Assembly (NCBI GenBank): GCA_965153455.1
Contig: OZ234499.1
Span: 17,480,271 to 17,544,270 of the forward strand
Length of the DNA: 64,000 bases
DNA from: Sphagnum compactum
Taxonomy: Eukaryota; Bryophyta; Sphagnopsida; Sphagnales
Direction of reading: 5' to 3'
Below, piece by piece: positions 22,320-35,400 of the stretch; within the stretch, counting starts at the first letter, position 1; every line of letters starts with the position of its first letter. A program made the translations under genes and the position numbers. The notes under the pieces are model-generated. The model made no database searches. It worked only from the letters and a program-made list of their open reading frames with translations, and had not been told where the DNA came from.

Positions 22320-25300
22320 ATGGCGCGGCTCTCGGAATGGCGGATCGCTGTTGGCTTAATGGTGCACTTCGCAGTGTTGGTCCATTATGCTCATTTCGCA
22401 CGAGCTCAACCAGGTAGCTTGCTTCGAACGACTCAATTTCTTGGAGGTGTGATGTGTCTAGCACATGACACAATCAGTTGGCTTAAATTAGGACATCGCG
22501 GTCTGGCTTCAAGTCCGTTGATCATCTATCTATGATATTGGAAGGTAGTTTGTTTGTTTTGTTTGTCATGTTTAGATCTTCCAAACCACGGCACCTCTTG
22601 TGGCGCTCTTGGTACCGTTGGAAAACCCTTGACAAGTAGGGGTGCACCAAGTTGGTTTCATAATGTTACGACCTACTGTGCAGAAGTTATCCCACTTGGG
22701 CGAACTGCACAGGCTACAGTAGTGTAAGTGAAAGAAATTACTCTAGTAGCAGCCACAGGAAGAAAAGTAGGGTTGCAGCTAATATCTAGTCATTTAGAAT
22801 GATTTTGGTGTTGTGCTGATCCTGGGTGAGTTTGGTAGGATTCATAAGCATCGATTGCGGGAGCACGGCGAACTTTACCGACCCGGTGACGGGTATCCAG
22901 TGGGTTCCTGATGCAGGCTACATCAGCGTCGGCGCTAATTTTCAGAACGTTTCTTTGAACGGTCTTACCGACATCACTTTGTCGACTTTGCGCTACTTCC
23001 CGACGTATCGACGCAAGTTCTGCTACACTCTACCGGCGACGTTGAACAACACGTACCTAATTCGCGCACAGTTCCACTATGGCAACTATGATGGCACCAA
23101 CTCCCCTCCTAACTTCCAAATCTCCATCGACGCAACTATCACTTCCTCTCCACTATTTACATCCTCTGCTTACGATCCTTTTGTGGCAGAGGCTACTGTT
23201 ATTGCTCAATCCGACCAGCTCTTCTTTTGTCTTCTGCCTAATTCAACCTCCGACGTCCCCTTCATTAATTCCTTGGAGCTCAGGAATTTGGGCATCAATC
23301 TTCTTTACTATAATCTCATCTACAAGGGACCCTACTACCTCGAGAATGTTGGCACTTTCAATTTCGGCTCCAACGAGACTGTGAGGTAATTATTTCTGGA
23401 TTCCCGCTTTGATTGATTCCTAATATGTGTAGGGTATAAAGGTCCCAGTGTTTTCTTTTCTTTTGGGTGCGAAATTTCACCAAAATGCCCACAAGTTTTG
23501 GTTGTCCTGACTAGTGTTGGGCGGTTCTCACATTTTTGTGAGAACCAACGATCAGATCTTAGACCTTTAAAATTGAGAATTGCCTTTGAGCTTTTATTGA
23601 ACACCTTGGGCGGTTTTCATATTTTGCATTGTTTTTCTTGATCGCACGGATCTCACTAAAGTGGGAACCAAAGGGGTGGGTATTAGTCTGAGTACATCAC
23701 CTTGGTTGATACCCTATCAACTATTTGCAAGAGAACCCATTGATACTCGGCTCAATTCTAAATTCATGTTCCATATCCACCCAACACCAGTCTCGACCCT
23801 TTCAAAGGCTTTTTCTAATTCAAAAAAAAGAAGTCACCAAAGAAGAAGGTTTTTGCACTAGATTTAGAGCACCTCCAAACATTAACAAGATTTTTTAAAA
23901 ACGTTATGTCCTACCTTGTCTACCTTGTGGCCAAATTTGGCTAGATCCTCTTGTGGACGGTTGCAAGTGTGGCTACACCACACTGTGCAGAAAAAAAAAA
24001 CCTTAGTATATACCCAGGGTGAGGGCATTCACAAAATTAGGGGCCTACAACAAGGCCATCTATAGCTGAGTCCAACCCCTCATCTCATGAAATATCCCTC
24101 ACCTATGGGCTTTCCCCTTAATAAATCAGAAGACAAACATCATTGTGAACCTAAAACATACTTGATCACAAGGCATAAGAAAGGGAGGGTTCTTACATCT
24201 ATGCAGGTTAAGAGTGGGACCGATCTTATGCATATATAAGTAGGCATAAGATCGCACCCAATGGGTGTAAGATCTCTCACTCTTAAGTAGTATTGTGATT
24301 ACAGTTTGATCACCATGCCAAGAGAACTGGAAAGATTTTCTTGCTCAAAGATAATCAAATGGGCAGCTCTGTTGGGCAACCATTTCACCATTAAAAATGT
24401 GCTTGCAAATGGATGACTGCACTTTTATAATTGATGGAAGGCAACCGAAAAGTGACCAAGAACTGAAATTCTTTGCCATGGAACTCAAATAGGCTCTTCA
24501 CTAGTGGACTCTATGGAACCCAAACACCCTATAAGGGGCTCTGAGAAAGGTTGCTTAATGTATGGATAGACTCTAGGGGGGCCATTAGTTTACAACAAGC
24601 TTATAAAACTCTTCTGTTCAAACCTCACCATCATTTTGTAGTGTGTTTGGAGGGCACCTTAACATTACTCATTTAAGGCATTGTTGGAATCCATGGCATC
24701 ATTTTTTATGTCAGCTCAAGGCTTCAGAGCAAGAATTGGAACCCTCATAAAATGGAGATCAACTTTTCAGCACTGCCCAAAAATTGTATCATTGATTGAT
24801 ACATTTTTCAATCCTAACTGTTGCATGAAAGGAAGGGATCTAGCTTGTCTTATCTCTTCAGCTTGCTCTCCATAGTTCTCTTCTCTTCTCTTGCCCTCTT
24901 CCATGATAAGGAGGGAATTTCTTCTTGGGCTGGACACTTTTGGACTTGTCAACTTTACACTACTTGTTCTGGGGCCAGTGCTGAAGTTGACGCAAGAAAT
25001 CCTGATAAGTGGCCTAAGTTGGGCCAATTATTCTTGGGCTTCGCCCAAAGTAAAGCAAGCCTACAATTGGACCCCTTCTACTATGGATCATAAAGTGCTA
25101 GTAGCTGAAAGATTTGAGAATACCCACTCAATGTAGCTTTCCCTATTTCGACCCATCTTTTGAAATTGAATTCTATGGGGGTGCTCAAAGGTTCCCAGAC
25201 GACCCATACGACCGCATTTGGAGGGGCCAAGGCACAGCAGGATATCAAGTTCTTAGCACAACATCGAGCATTAACCTAACTGGTTATAACAGGGATGAAG

Positions 25301-28300
25301 CCCCCACAAAAGTCTTGCAAACTGCTCAATATTGGGCTACTGGTGTCAATTTAGAGTTCCCAAATCTTTTGGCAACTGAGGACCTATATTATGTGGTTTC
25401 TCTATTTTTTGCTGAGATCGAGTCCATTGCTGCAACTGAAAAACGAAACATCTCCATGAAGGCTGGAACTTTGAACCAAATTGGTTACTTGGACGTTTAT
25501 AATTTTGTTGGGTTGGACACAGTTGTTGAGTATGGCTGGAGTGCTGCAACATTGAATTCTACGGACACATTGTTATTGTCCACAACTGCTGATTCCCTTT
25601 TGGGCCCAATGTTGAATGCCCTTGCAATCAATCGTATATACCTCCCCAGCCAATTAAGAACAAATCTTGGAGATGGTAAAACCACATTCATGAGGAACAA
25701 TTGATCTTCCAACTCATTTGCTGAAAAGTCAATTTTTGGTTAGAATGAACTTCGTCTAAAAGTTTCAAGTTTTTCACAACTCAATCATGGCTTTGAACAG
25801 ACTACAAAATACTAACCTAAAATTGGACAAATGCAGTAAATGCCATCCAGTCTTTCAAGTCATCAATTGGTCTGGACAGCTGGTCTGGGGATCCCTGCTA
25901 CCCAGTACCCTATGATTGGGTGAACTGTACAGCGAATGCAACAAATGGAGCTAGAATCTCCTCCATGTAAGCTAACTCTTGTAACATCTATGTTGTCAAA
26001 ATGGTCATCAGGGTTAATAAAGGGCATTGATCAAATTAGTCGAGTGTGATGGGAAGACAGGTAGCTTATAACATTATCCAGCAAGCCCTTCCACTGTCCC
26101 TTCATTTGATGCTAGTTGTTTGACATGACTAAGGTATATCTTAGGTAATTTAGGATAGGTAACTGTGACACTCAAGTTTGCAAGGTAATATAGATGGATA
26201 GCCCAATTAGTGCAGGGTAAAGCCAGGGTTGGGACCTAGGACAAGGCTATAGCCAAGTCTCACCCTCACATTTGTAGGAATGTCCACCACTCCTGGGCTG
26301 TACCCACTTTAGAGCAGAAGGCAAAGGTTATCATGAATCTAAACATATGTAGATCACAAGGCATAGGAGGGGAACGGTTCCCACACCTCCTCATCAAGAG
26401 TGGGAGGGTTCTTACACCTTTAAGTAGGCCTCATTTCCCTCCCACTCTTAAAGAGTAGGCATAAGATGATCCCTCCTCTTTTCTATGAGAGATATTCATC
26501 AATCTAAGGCATCCTCCAATATGCAAGGAATTTACACAGAGTGCTTTAAGTATGTTCAAATTGTTGACAAATAATCACTGTTGACGAGTTCCATCCCCAG
26601 CTTCAAATCAATGGTATTGTAATGTTGTAACTTGTAACCACTTTACCACTTTACTTCACCTAAAGATCATGTGAGTAGAATGAGTGGTTGGCTCATGGTG
26701 TATATTCTGAACATGTACTAACTTGTTGATTAACGTAAACTAAAATGTCCTATTATGCCTTGGATTCCTTTACAAGAGTTCATAAGGAGGACAATCTCCT
26801 AGTTGTGAAATTCATTTTGTTCAAAGGAATGACTTCACATGCATGTTCTAAGACCATTCACACTCGCTATTGATGGTTGGCAGCAAACTCTCAAGCATGA
26901 AGTTGACTGGGTCAATACCCACCAGTCTAAGCTCATTGGAAGGCCTCACTACATTGTCAGTCACTACTCCTTGAATATTTTTAAAATTACTCTTGTAGAC
27001 TACACACATTTTATGTCTTTATTTCTCCTATTGATGAAAACCTTTGGAGTTTGTAGGCTGCAAGAGGAAATGTATGTGAATATAATTAGTATGGAATTTG
27101 TAACAACTTTTCACACGGGGTTTCTGTCTAACTTGCTTGATTAGAATTTTGACAGCTTTGCACTTTAGTCAATGGTAGTTCATCAGACTTGAATATTTTT
27201 GTCACATGTGAATCTACATATAAGCTGCTAATGAAAATTGATCAACTCATACATAATCTGAGCTTAAAGAATTCTCACTGTATTAATCACAACCTATGTT
27301 GGGTATAACATAATTATATCACATTAGGGTTAATCCAACATAAAAAGATGGGATTTCAGGAAGTTTTCAAATCTACAAGGTTCCTAGGGATGAATTATAA
27401 TTTTTTGTCTCTTTCCCATTGTAGGAATTTTGTGCCTCTAACAGTTGGGGCTATATAGTCCATAAGGTAGTTCTTTGTTCTAGAATTGTCCTTTTAGTCC
27501 AATCCTCATTTAATGTGCATATCATGTTTTTCAATGTTACTTTATAGGGTTATTTGGCAATCTAATTCCTATATCCATGCAAACATTTGGTTTGGTGTAG
27601 GTTTTTGGACAACAACGATTTGAACGGAAGCATACCAAACCAACTAAGTTCTTTGATAAATCTTGAGCAATTGTGAGTTGTTCTTTTTCTTGATTTGATG
27701 TGTACCCTTAAATTGATCTAATCATGGCAATCTTGAACCTTAGATTTTGCAGGATAAATTTTAATTGACTTTCATTGATCATTTGCAGGCACCTCCAAAA
27801 CAACAATCTTTCTGGTCCTTTCCCATTGTGGGCTACAAATTTGACTCAACTGGAAGAGTTGTAAGTCCATTCATATGCCAAATCCATGCAATCCAAAATG
27901 ACCTTAATATGTTGCTTATTCCATCATGTAAAAAGTGGGTGTTTTCAACAAAATTTCAAAAAAATTCCAAGTTTTGTTGAGTCTACAAATAACAATGTCA
28001 CCTTGTGCAAAAGAATGATCACCACATAATTAAAGGATTGAGCTTGAATGAAAGAAATTCATTATGTGTTATGTCATGCTCACAAATCTTGTTTGTTGAG
28101 GTTTTGTGCATCCATGGGCATTTCTAAAATTGTTTGAAGCCAAAATTAGTGTTGAAAGTTTCATGATGAATGACATTAATTGCAAAAATATCATCCTTCA
28201 TTTACTAGCTCAAGGTTGGTTAAGGTCTTTTGCATTTCATCTTGAAAATCAGAGATCAAGAAATATAATGATTGAATGTACCTTGCAAGTATAAGCTAAC

Positions 28301-31300
28301 TCTCATATATATTACAATTTACTTAAACAAATCGCTCAAAGATTTGGTGTTGGATTTGAAAGGTATTTACAAAACAACAACTTGACTGGTGAAGTACCTT
28401 CATTGTCAGCGTTTGCAAATAGTAGTATCCAAATTTTGTAAGTTGAATCCCTTAATTGTTCAAACCTTTCCTTTTTGGCAAGTTAAATTCATAGTAGAAT
28501 TTAAGTTTTAGAGTGACTCATCAAATACATTAAGACATGTAGTTCAAAATTCTCTAGCATTCTTAGTTGAAAAATAAGGTGAATTGCAAATGAGCAAATA
28601 TGAATGTGCGTATTCTATTAAGTTCCTAGAAAATTTTAGAATTTAGTTTCCTGGCTTGTGAACAAAATTGTGAAGAACATGTATAAGTTCAATTCTTCAA
28701 TGTCAAAATAATTATCATTATCTCATTTTATTTCTCCATAAATTTTGATGGCCTGATGTTAGCCAATTTCAATGGAATCCAGATTTTGTGAGAAAACTTT
28801 CAAAAGTCATGGAAAAATTAGGTCCACATGCATATGGTGATCTAAAAAAATGTAATCTATCAATGTCAGCAATTTTAAACAAAGTAATTTGACATCTTGT
28901 TTTTATTACATGGATGTAGGACATTTGGGAACCAACTCCTGTGTAATGCAAGTGGTTGCGCAACAACCACGTCAAATTCCAAATTCCCAATTGCAATTGT
29001 CGTTGGTGTTGTTGTGGGGGTGATCATCGTGGTGGTTGTCCTCAGTATAATTATTGCATGGCTTTGCCGAAGCGACAGTTGTGTTCGTCGAAGACCAGAA
29101 AATTCTAATCCAAGATGGGAGGATCCAAATCCACCAACCGAGGATCCAAAGCCACCAACTCATATTTCAACAGTGAACCCAGATTTAGGTACAATCACTA
29201 CTTTCACACCTTGCAAATAACACAATGTTGCATCACAGGAATTTTTTTTAATTAGCATGTAATATGTTTAGTTCTATTTTTAAAACTACATCAAGAAAGA
29301 CCCAAAAAGCATGTATATCTCCAAACCTCAAAATAATAAGTAAACTAACATATGTAAGTATTCATATTATCATACTGAAAGACATGCTTACTTTGGTCAT
29401 GCCATATCAAAATTGTTTATTTAGCACCAAATTGATGTTTTTCCCCCCAAATACTCAGTCATTTCTTATAAACTCAAGTTTACATTCACACTTATGCTTC
29501 AAAATCTTTACCATAGCAATTCATTTTAAAGACGAATGCCATAACCATTAACTTGAACCCTTCGCAAGTTGTAAACTTGGGCTCAAATGTGTGATATCAG
29601 TCCCTGTAAACTAGTACATCAACAAAGTTCAAATGAAAAACTAATCTACAAAGTTGAGCTTGGGAAATATGACATTCCATTATTTATAAGATAATTATTA
29701 AATATCGGACGATGGTTCATTGTTTCAAGTTCCTACCCAAGTACAAGCTTATTCTTACGACCAAGTGAGAAATGCAACGAATGGTTTCGCAAATAAAATT
29801 GGAAGAGGAGGTTTCGGGCTTGTATATAGAGGAACATTATCAGATAAGGAAGTGGCAGTCAAAGTGTCACAAACAGCCAACAGATTAGATCTCCGTCAAT
29901 TTGAAAACGAGGTATGCAAATCTTTATCCCCACTGAGGTTGCAATTGAACATTGACCTCCAAGAGAAAATGAGAAATGATGCAACCAATTAGTAATATAT
30001 AACTTTGTATTTTCCTTCACATTAAATAAATCAACTATCATGCATGATTATGGTATTATGATTCCCTTGATATCCCATCAATCCTACCATTTTTGGAATA
30101 ATTATGAACTCATTTGTGTTATACCTTCTTGCAACCATGCTATATGGAACAAGATAATTATGCTTTAAAACTTAATTCATTTACATCCCCCTCATACATA
30201 TTGTTAGCTCAAGGATAAACATTTTCTATTTGATTTATGTGTTTCATGACTTAGTTTACCTTCGCTATGTAGGTGAGACATCTTTCTCGAGCGAGGCATA
30301 ATAATTTGGTGCATCTAATTGGATATAGTAAACACAACAATGTACAAATATTGATCTATGAATACATGGAAGGGGGAAGTTGTTATGATCTTTTGCATGG
30401 TATGTTTCTCTAACACTTCGAATTAAGTATTATCCTAATGTGGGCCACAATGTAACATAGGAATGTATGTATATAATATGCTTTTACTATTTGGCTCCAA
30501 TTGGATGCAAAATGTAAGTACTTTCCATGTTTACTTTTCATTATTGCAATCTAAAATGTATATGCGTGTATATATTTAAACATTGAATTAAAAATTTGGT
30601 GTTACATAAAGTTTGGTGTACTTAGTATTGTAAATTTTCAATTGTTTTAGGTGAAAAAAGGAACCCCCTTGCACTTGATTGGAAAACACGACTTTCTATT
30701 GCTATTGATGCAGCACAAGGTAACAGCTTCAATATCTTAAATGACACAATATTTCCAATTCTAATTCACTACAAAAGGTTTTTCATAATTTGAAATCCTA
30801 CTGAACAATAAATGTACATTGAATCTATCATATGACATGATGTAAATAATTTCAAATTTTCAAAAAAAGCATTTCATTTTTATTTTGATATTGGGATCAA
30901 TGTATGACTTGAAAAGTATCACAAGTCACATGAATACATACATACGTACATACATATCCATATTGTCAACTAATAAATAAGAATCATTGATAATTAAGAC
31001 CAATTTTACCTCTTGTCATCTTGAATTGCTAATCCATTTTGTTTTCTTAACATGGAAGGATTGGAATATCTACACAAATTTTCCAATCCTAGATTAATTC
31101 ACGGGGATATTAAAACAGCCAACATACTTCTCAATAACAATATGGAGGCCAAATTGTCTGATTTTGGAATTTCAAAGCCAATATTAGAAGGAGATGCCCT
31201 AGGGACACAACTAATTGGTGGTACACCAGGCTACCTTGATCCTGAGTAAGTTATCTCCCATATTGATCTTAATCCTCTTTTTAAAAAACCTTTGGACTAA

Positions 31301-32463
31301 ACAAAAATTTATGTGTGATCTAATTAAGTAAACCGTATACGTAAGTGTTTTCATAAGGTGTTGGAATGTTTCACTTTTCAAATAATTGATTACAATCATA
31401 TTTTTAATTAATAATGCTTTAAACAGTTTCCAATTTAGAATTATATATCAATTTTTAAGTGCATGGGAAGGATTAAGTACTAAGGTTGGAGTATATTCTA
31501 TTGACATATTGATCCATATTGAACAACCAACTTGGTTATATAGTAGGAGGGGAATGGTGGGGGGGTGGCACTTGCCTAAGTCCATGTTGATGTCTTTACA
31601 AGGTTGAAATGTGGGTAACCTCATGTTTATGACCATGGTTTTTACAATGTGCACACATACAAACTTGCAGATACATGCAAACTCGACAATTGACAGAGAA
31701 ACTTGATGTCTATAGCTTTGGTGTTGTCCTCTTGGAGTTTATATCTGGCAAAGAACCTCTTATTCAAAGTCCAAATTTTGTTTTGGTGAACTGGGTAAGT
31801 TCATTGGGCAGTGGGCACTTCACATACTAACATGTGGGTTTGATATTCAGGTTCCTTTCATGGCAACCAATCATGAATCAACATAAGCACATACACCAAA
31901 ATTAACATGTAAAAGAATTTCACAAAATTTTGATGAATATTTTGAAATTTGACTTGTAAGGTTTCCATTGCATCAATTCTTAATGAGCATAAATTTGTTG
32001 TTTAAGATGAGAATTTATGTGAAATGAATCTCAAATTTTCGTGCTTATGCCTTCATGAAAGTTAACTTTTATTTGTGTGTGTGTATATGAAAACTTTTAA
32101 CTCAAATCGAATAATTGTTGCATGTCCTTTCGAGTACATGTGATTTCCATTGATAATTGTGGCATTTGTGCTTGTGGATAGGTGACGTCTCAATTGCAAG
32201 TTGGTGACATTAGAGATGTAATTGACAAATCCTTTGGATCAAATTATAAACTCGATAGCATATGGAGGGTTAGCGAAACAGCAATGAGGTGTGTGAACTT
32301 TAATAGTGAAGGTAGGCCCACAATGAGGATTGTTTTGCAAGAACTTCATGAGGCAATGGAACTTGAAAGATCACAATCACCCAATAGAACACATCATGCA
32401 CCAAATGAAGTTGAATTGTCTGCAAGTTCAAGTATTTTACTACCAGGACCATCACCAAGATGA
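22320..32463 (+). CDS. Malectin-like LRR receptor kinase, 14 exons, 904 aa
   Basis: A plasma-membrane receptor Ser/Thr kinase of the LRR-I (malectin-like) class. Exons: 22320-22413, 22839-23385, 25191-25675, 25837-25966, 27601-27672, 27789-27860, 28363-28437, 28920-29188, 29730-29911, 30273-30399, 30651-30719, 31059-31245, 31671-31794, 32182-32463. All junctions are GT-AG and keep frame. A signal peptide (about residues 1-29) is followed by the malectin-like domain (from GFISIDCG, residue 32, to about 375, with [10 protein letters not shown]), then W-SGDPC. Three LRRs come from exons of 72, 72 and 75 bp. The transmembrane segment is about 516-541. The kinase has GRGGFG at 606-611, Lys626, HGD at 722-724, DFG at 742-744 and [12 protein letters not shown] replaces HRD, making it a non-RD kinase. 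The family includes immune and symbiosis-type receptors; the ligand is unknown. Confidence 0.92.
23512..23790. mobile_element. hAT-like miniature element in intron 2 of the kinase gene
   Basis: Ends TAGTGTTGGGCGGTTCT and ATCCACCCAACACCA match those of the element at 1348-1532. The 8-bp flanks gtcctgac and gtctcgac agree at 6 of 8 positions, both differences being C/T, which fits an old 8-bp target-site duplication typical of hAT elements. At 279 bp it has no coding capacity. Confidence 0.65.
24005..24290 (+). repeat. Intronic repeat R2, copy 1, with internal hairpin
   Basis: It lies in intron 2 of the kinase gene. GATCACAAGGCATA, GGGAGGGTTCTTACA and GGCATAAGAT recur in order in the copy at 26215-26480. 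At its right end GATCTTATGC (24222-24231) and GCATAAGATC (24244-24253) form a perfect 10-bp stem, with an outer AAGAGTG/CACTCTT pair (24210-24284). Confidence 0.6.
26215..26480 (+). repeat. Intronic repeat R2, copy 2
   Basis: In intron 4 of the kinase gene, same orientation as copy 1. It shares GATCACAAGGCATA (from 26352), GGGAGGGTTCTTACA (from 26401) and GGCATAAGAT near the right end, with CTCCCACTCTTAAAGAG as part of the decayed hairpin. Confidence 0.55.
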
Positions 32464-35400
32464 AGTGTCAAAATTGTTATTATTTGGTGGCATACTATAA
32501 ACATGTTCTTAAGATACTTCATGGATTGTCACTCATCCAATGGAGATCGTTATTTATAGACATCCAACTTATATGGTACTAGTGACTAAACATATGATCA
32601 TTTTGCAAGAGATTATATTATTTCAAGTCACTAGTAGCTCAAGATCTCAGATATTATGTTTGAACACCTATTGTACATATAGTTGGGCCATGATCATTTG
32701 ACATGTGGGAGCCAATTTTTATTAGGTGTCATAATTCTAAACATTCTAGTTTTGAGTATAAATCTTTTGTTTGTTTTCAAGGGTAATTATTGTAACTAGA
32801 AATTATTATTATTTTAATTGTAACTTGTGAAATTCATGTTATTGTGTGAAAGCATGACAAAATAGACCCATTAAAAAAAAAAGTAGGTGTTGTAGGACAA
32901 AAGTTGGGGTCTTTCATTAATATTCATAAAATTAAATTCATTGAAGCAAAAAGTAGATTTCTTTTTTAGTAGACTCATTCTAAACTATTAAAAGTACTAG
33001 TTTGTAGGTTTGAAAGTAAATAATTATGTTTAATTGGGTATTTTTCAGGTAACCTAATTTATTTGAAGCTATTATAAACATTTAAAAAAGTAGACATGAA
33101 GTATTTAAAATTCTTCGGAAAGTGAGAAGGACTCAATTGGTGCTTCAATTTTAATGCATTCAATGTTTAACAATGTTTAAAGAGAGTTTAAACGGTGCTA
33201 AGAATTGTGTTTTCATTATTTAAAATAAAGTTGAACCTCTAAATGTGATGTTATCTTCAATACTTTTGGATTTCTATCGATTCAAATCTAATGAGGAAAT
33301 TCATGTTGAGTCTTATAACGAAAACACCATGCATCAGTAACTCAAAATCCAATATTAATAAATTTTACTTTTCAAAAATGAAGTTTTAAAAAATCTATTG
33401 TTTGTCTACTTTGTAAGAAAAATAAAATAAAATTGGTTACCTATATTTTATCACATTTTCACTCAAGAAAGTTACAATTAACAAATAAGATAATGAACGT
33501 GGTTTTCATTAGGTACTAAAATTGAATTTCTATTTCAACCAATCTCCATGAAATAAGTTATTCATTGATTCTAATTTAGCACCTAATGATATGAATAGAC
33601 ATTAGATTGGGGAAAGAAATTTGAATACATTGTTGTGGTGTTCGATACTTGCTTGGAACATTGATGAAAATCTAAGGACCCATTTTCCAAAAGATATATA
33701 TATATTATATAACATTTTATTGTTGTAATTGCAATGCAACATGACCAACAAAGTTAATATGAAATGGCCAAAAGTTTAAAAAGTCAAAATTGTTAATTCT
33801 AGATTTTTTCGAAGTTCAAAATAACTAAATACATTATATTCATTGTGGAACACTTGGTTAAAATAATAAACTAGAAATGGACATAAACCATTAAGCACCT
33901 AAAGGGATGTCCTTTCTAGTTCATCCAATTAAGTTCAAAATTCACTCCTTGGCCATTCGATGGTAAAGGTCAACTATATAATATCATTAATAATATTTTT
34001 TTTTGTCCAAAAATGATATAAATACTACATTTTGATCAATATAAATAAAATTTGACACACATTCAACTATGAATCCTTCACTTTCTATTATTAACTATCC
34101 TTGATACCACATGTTCAATAGACTCAAACACATTTAAGCCTACTCATCACACTATAGTTCAAAACTAAAGCATTTCAATAAGCATTCACAACAATATATA
34201 TAAAATGACACAACATAGCAAACAATTATCCACAAATTTCTTTATATTCTTAATAAATTTTAGCACAATCAAGGAGCTACACATTGAATTGACATAGCTT
34301 TCAATTTATTTTCAAAACTTTATGGTTGTTCATTATATCTATTTAATTATTTAACAAAGTGCATTGGCACTAACAACTAAATTCAATTTGGCTTATTAGA
34401 TTTTTACAATTTTACATTTGACAATGAAGACATTAAAAATTAAACTAAAATTAAATTAAATTAAAATATATCTGAAGTTATTTAATTAATTTCATTGTGA
34501 AGTCAATGCATTACCTTTTTAATTTAAAATATTAAGTTTTATTTTTAAAAACTATATAATGTTAAATTAAATGTATAAAGATTTTAAATATTTTTATGGA
34601 AAAAAAATTCATTTAAAAATTTGAATACCACATGAAAAAGATTATATTTCAAAGTTTGAAATGGTCATGTTTATATATATCATTGTGTTGACATTATCTA
34701 TTACAAATTGAGAATAAATTCAAGTTTGGATGATATGCTAAACATTTGTGATGACTATTAGATAACATGATCATATGTAGTTGGAACATTCAAGATTTAA
34801 TGTTGCATATTATGAGCATACTACTAATCACACACATATTTTAGTTGGAAATTTAAGATGTAACCAATTTGAGATATTAAGATATGCAAATTAAATTTGT
34901 TACAAATCATCTATATATTCATGCATATCATCATCAAGAATTACAACTCATTTCATACCTACCCTAAATGTAGTTTGGTAATGATTTTGTTCAACATTGA
35001 AATAAGCCATGAATATATATTTTTCTTTCTTTTTTTCTTTATATTGTACAACATAATTTTATAAACTTTTGTAACATTCTTATGGTTTATGCAATCTATA
35101 AGTGTTATTATGGTGAAAATGAAACCCTTTTAAAAATGTATTAACATTATTTGTAAAATTTGAATCTTTAATAAAAGGGGATGTGATGAAAAGAAATTAG
35201 ATCAAAAAATTGGATTGTTGGTATTAATGACATGAAAGAGTTCCTTAATGACCATTGAAGATTTTATACTAATTCATTTTCCCTTTGTTACCTATGAATG
35301 TTAAAGCAACTCCACCAATAATAATAATAACCGGGCTAGTGTAGTGATTCATTTTCCCCTTGCTACATATGAATGTTAAAACAACTCCACCAATAATAAA

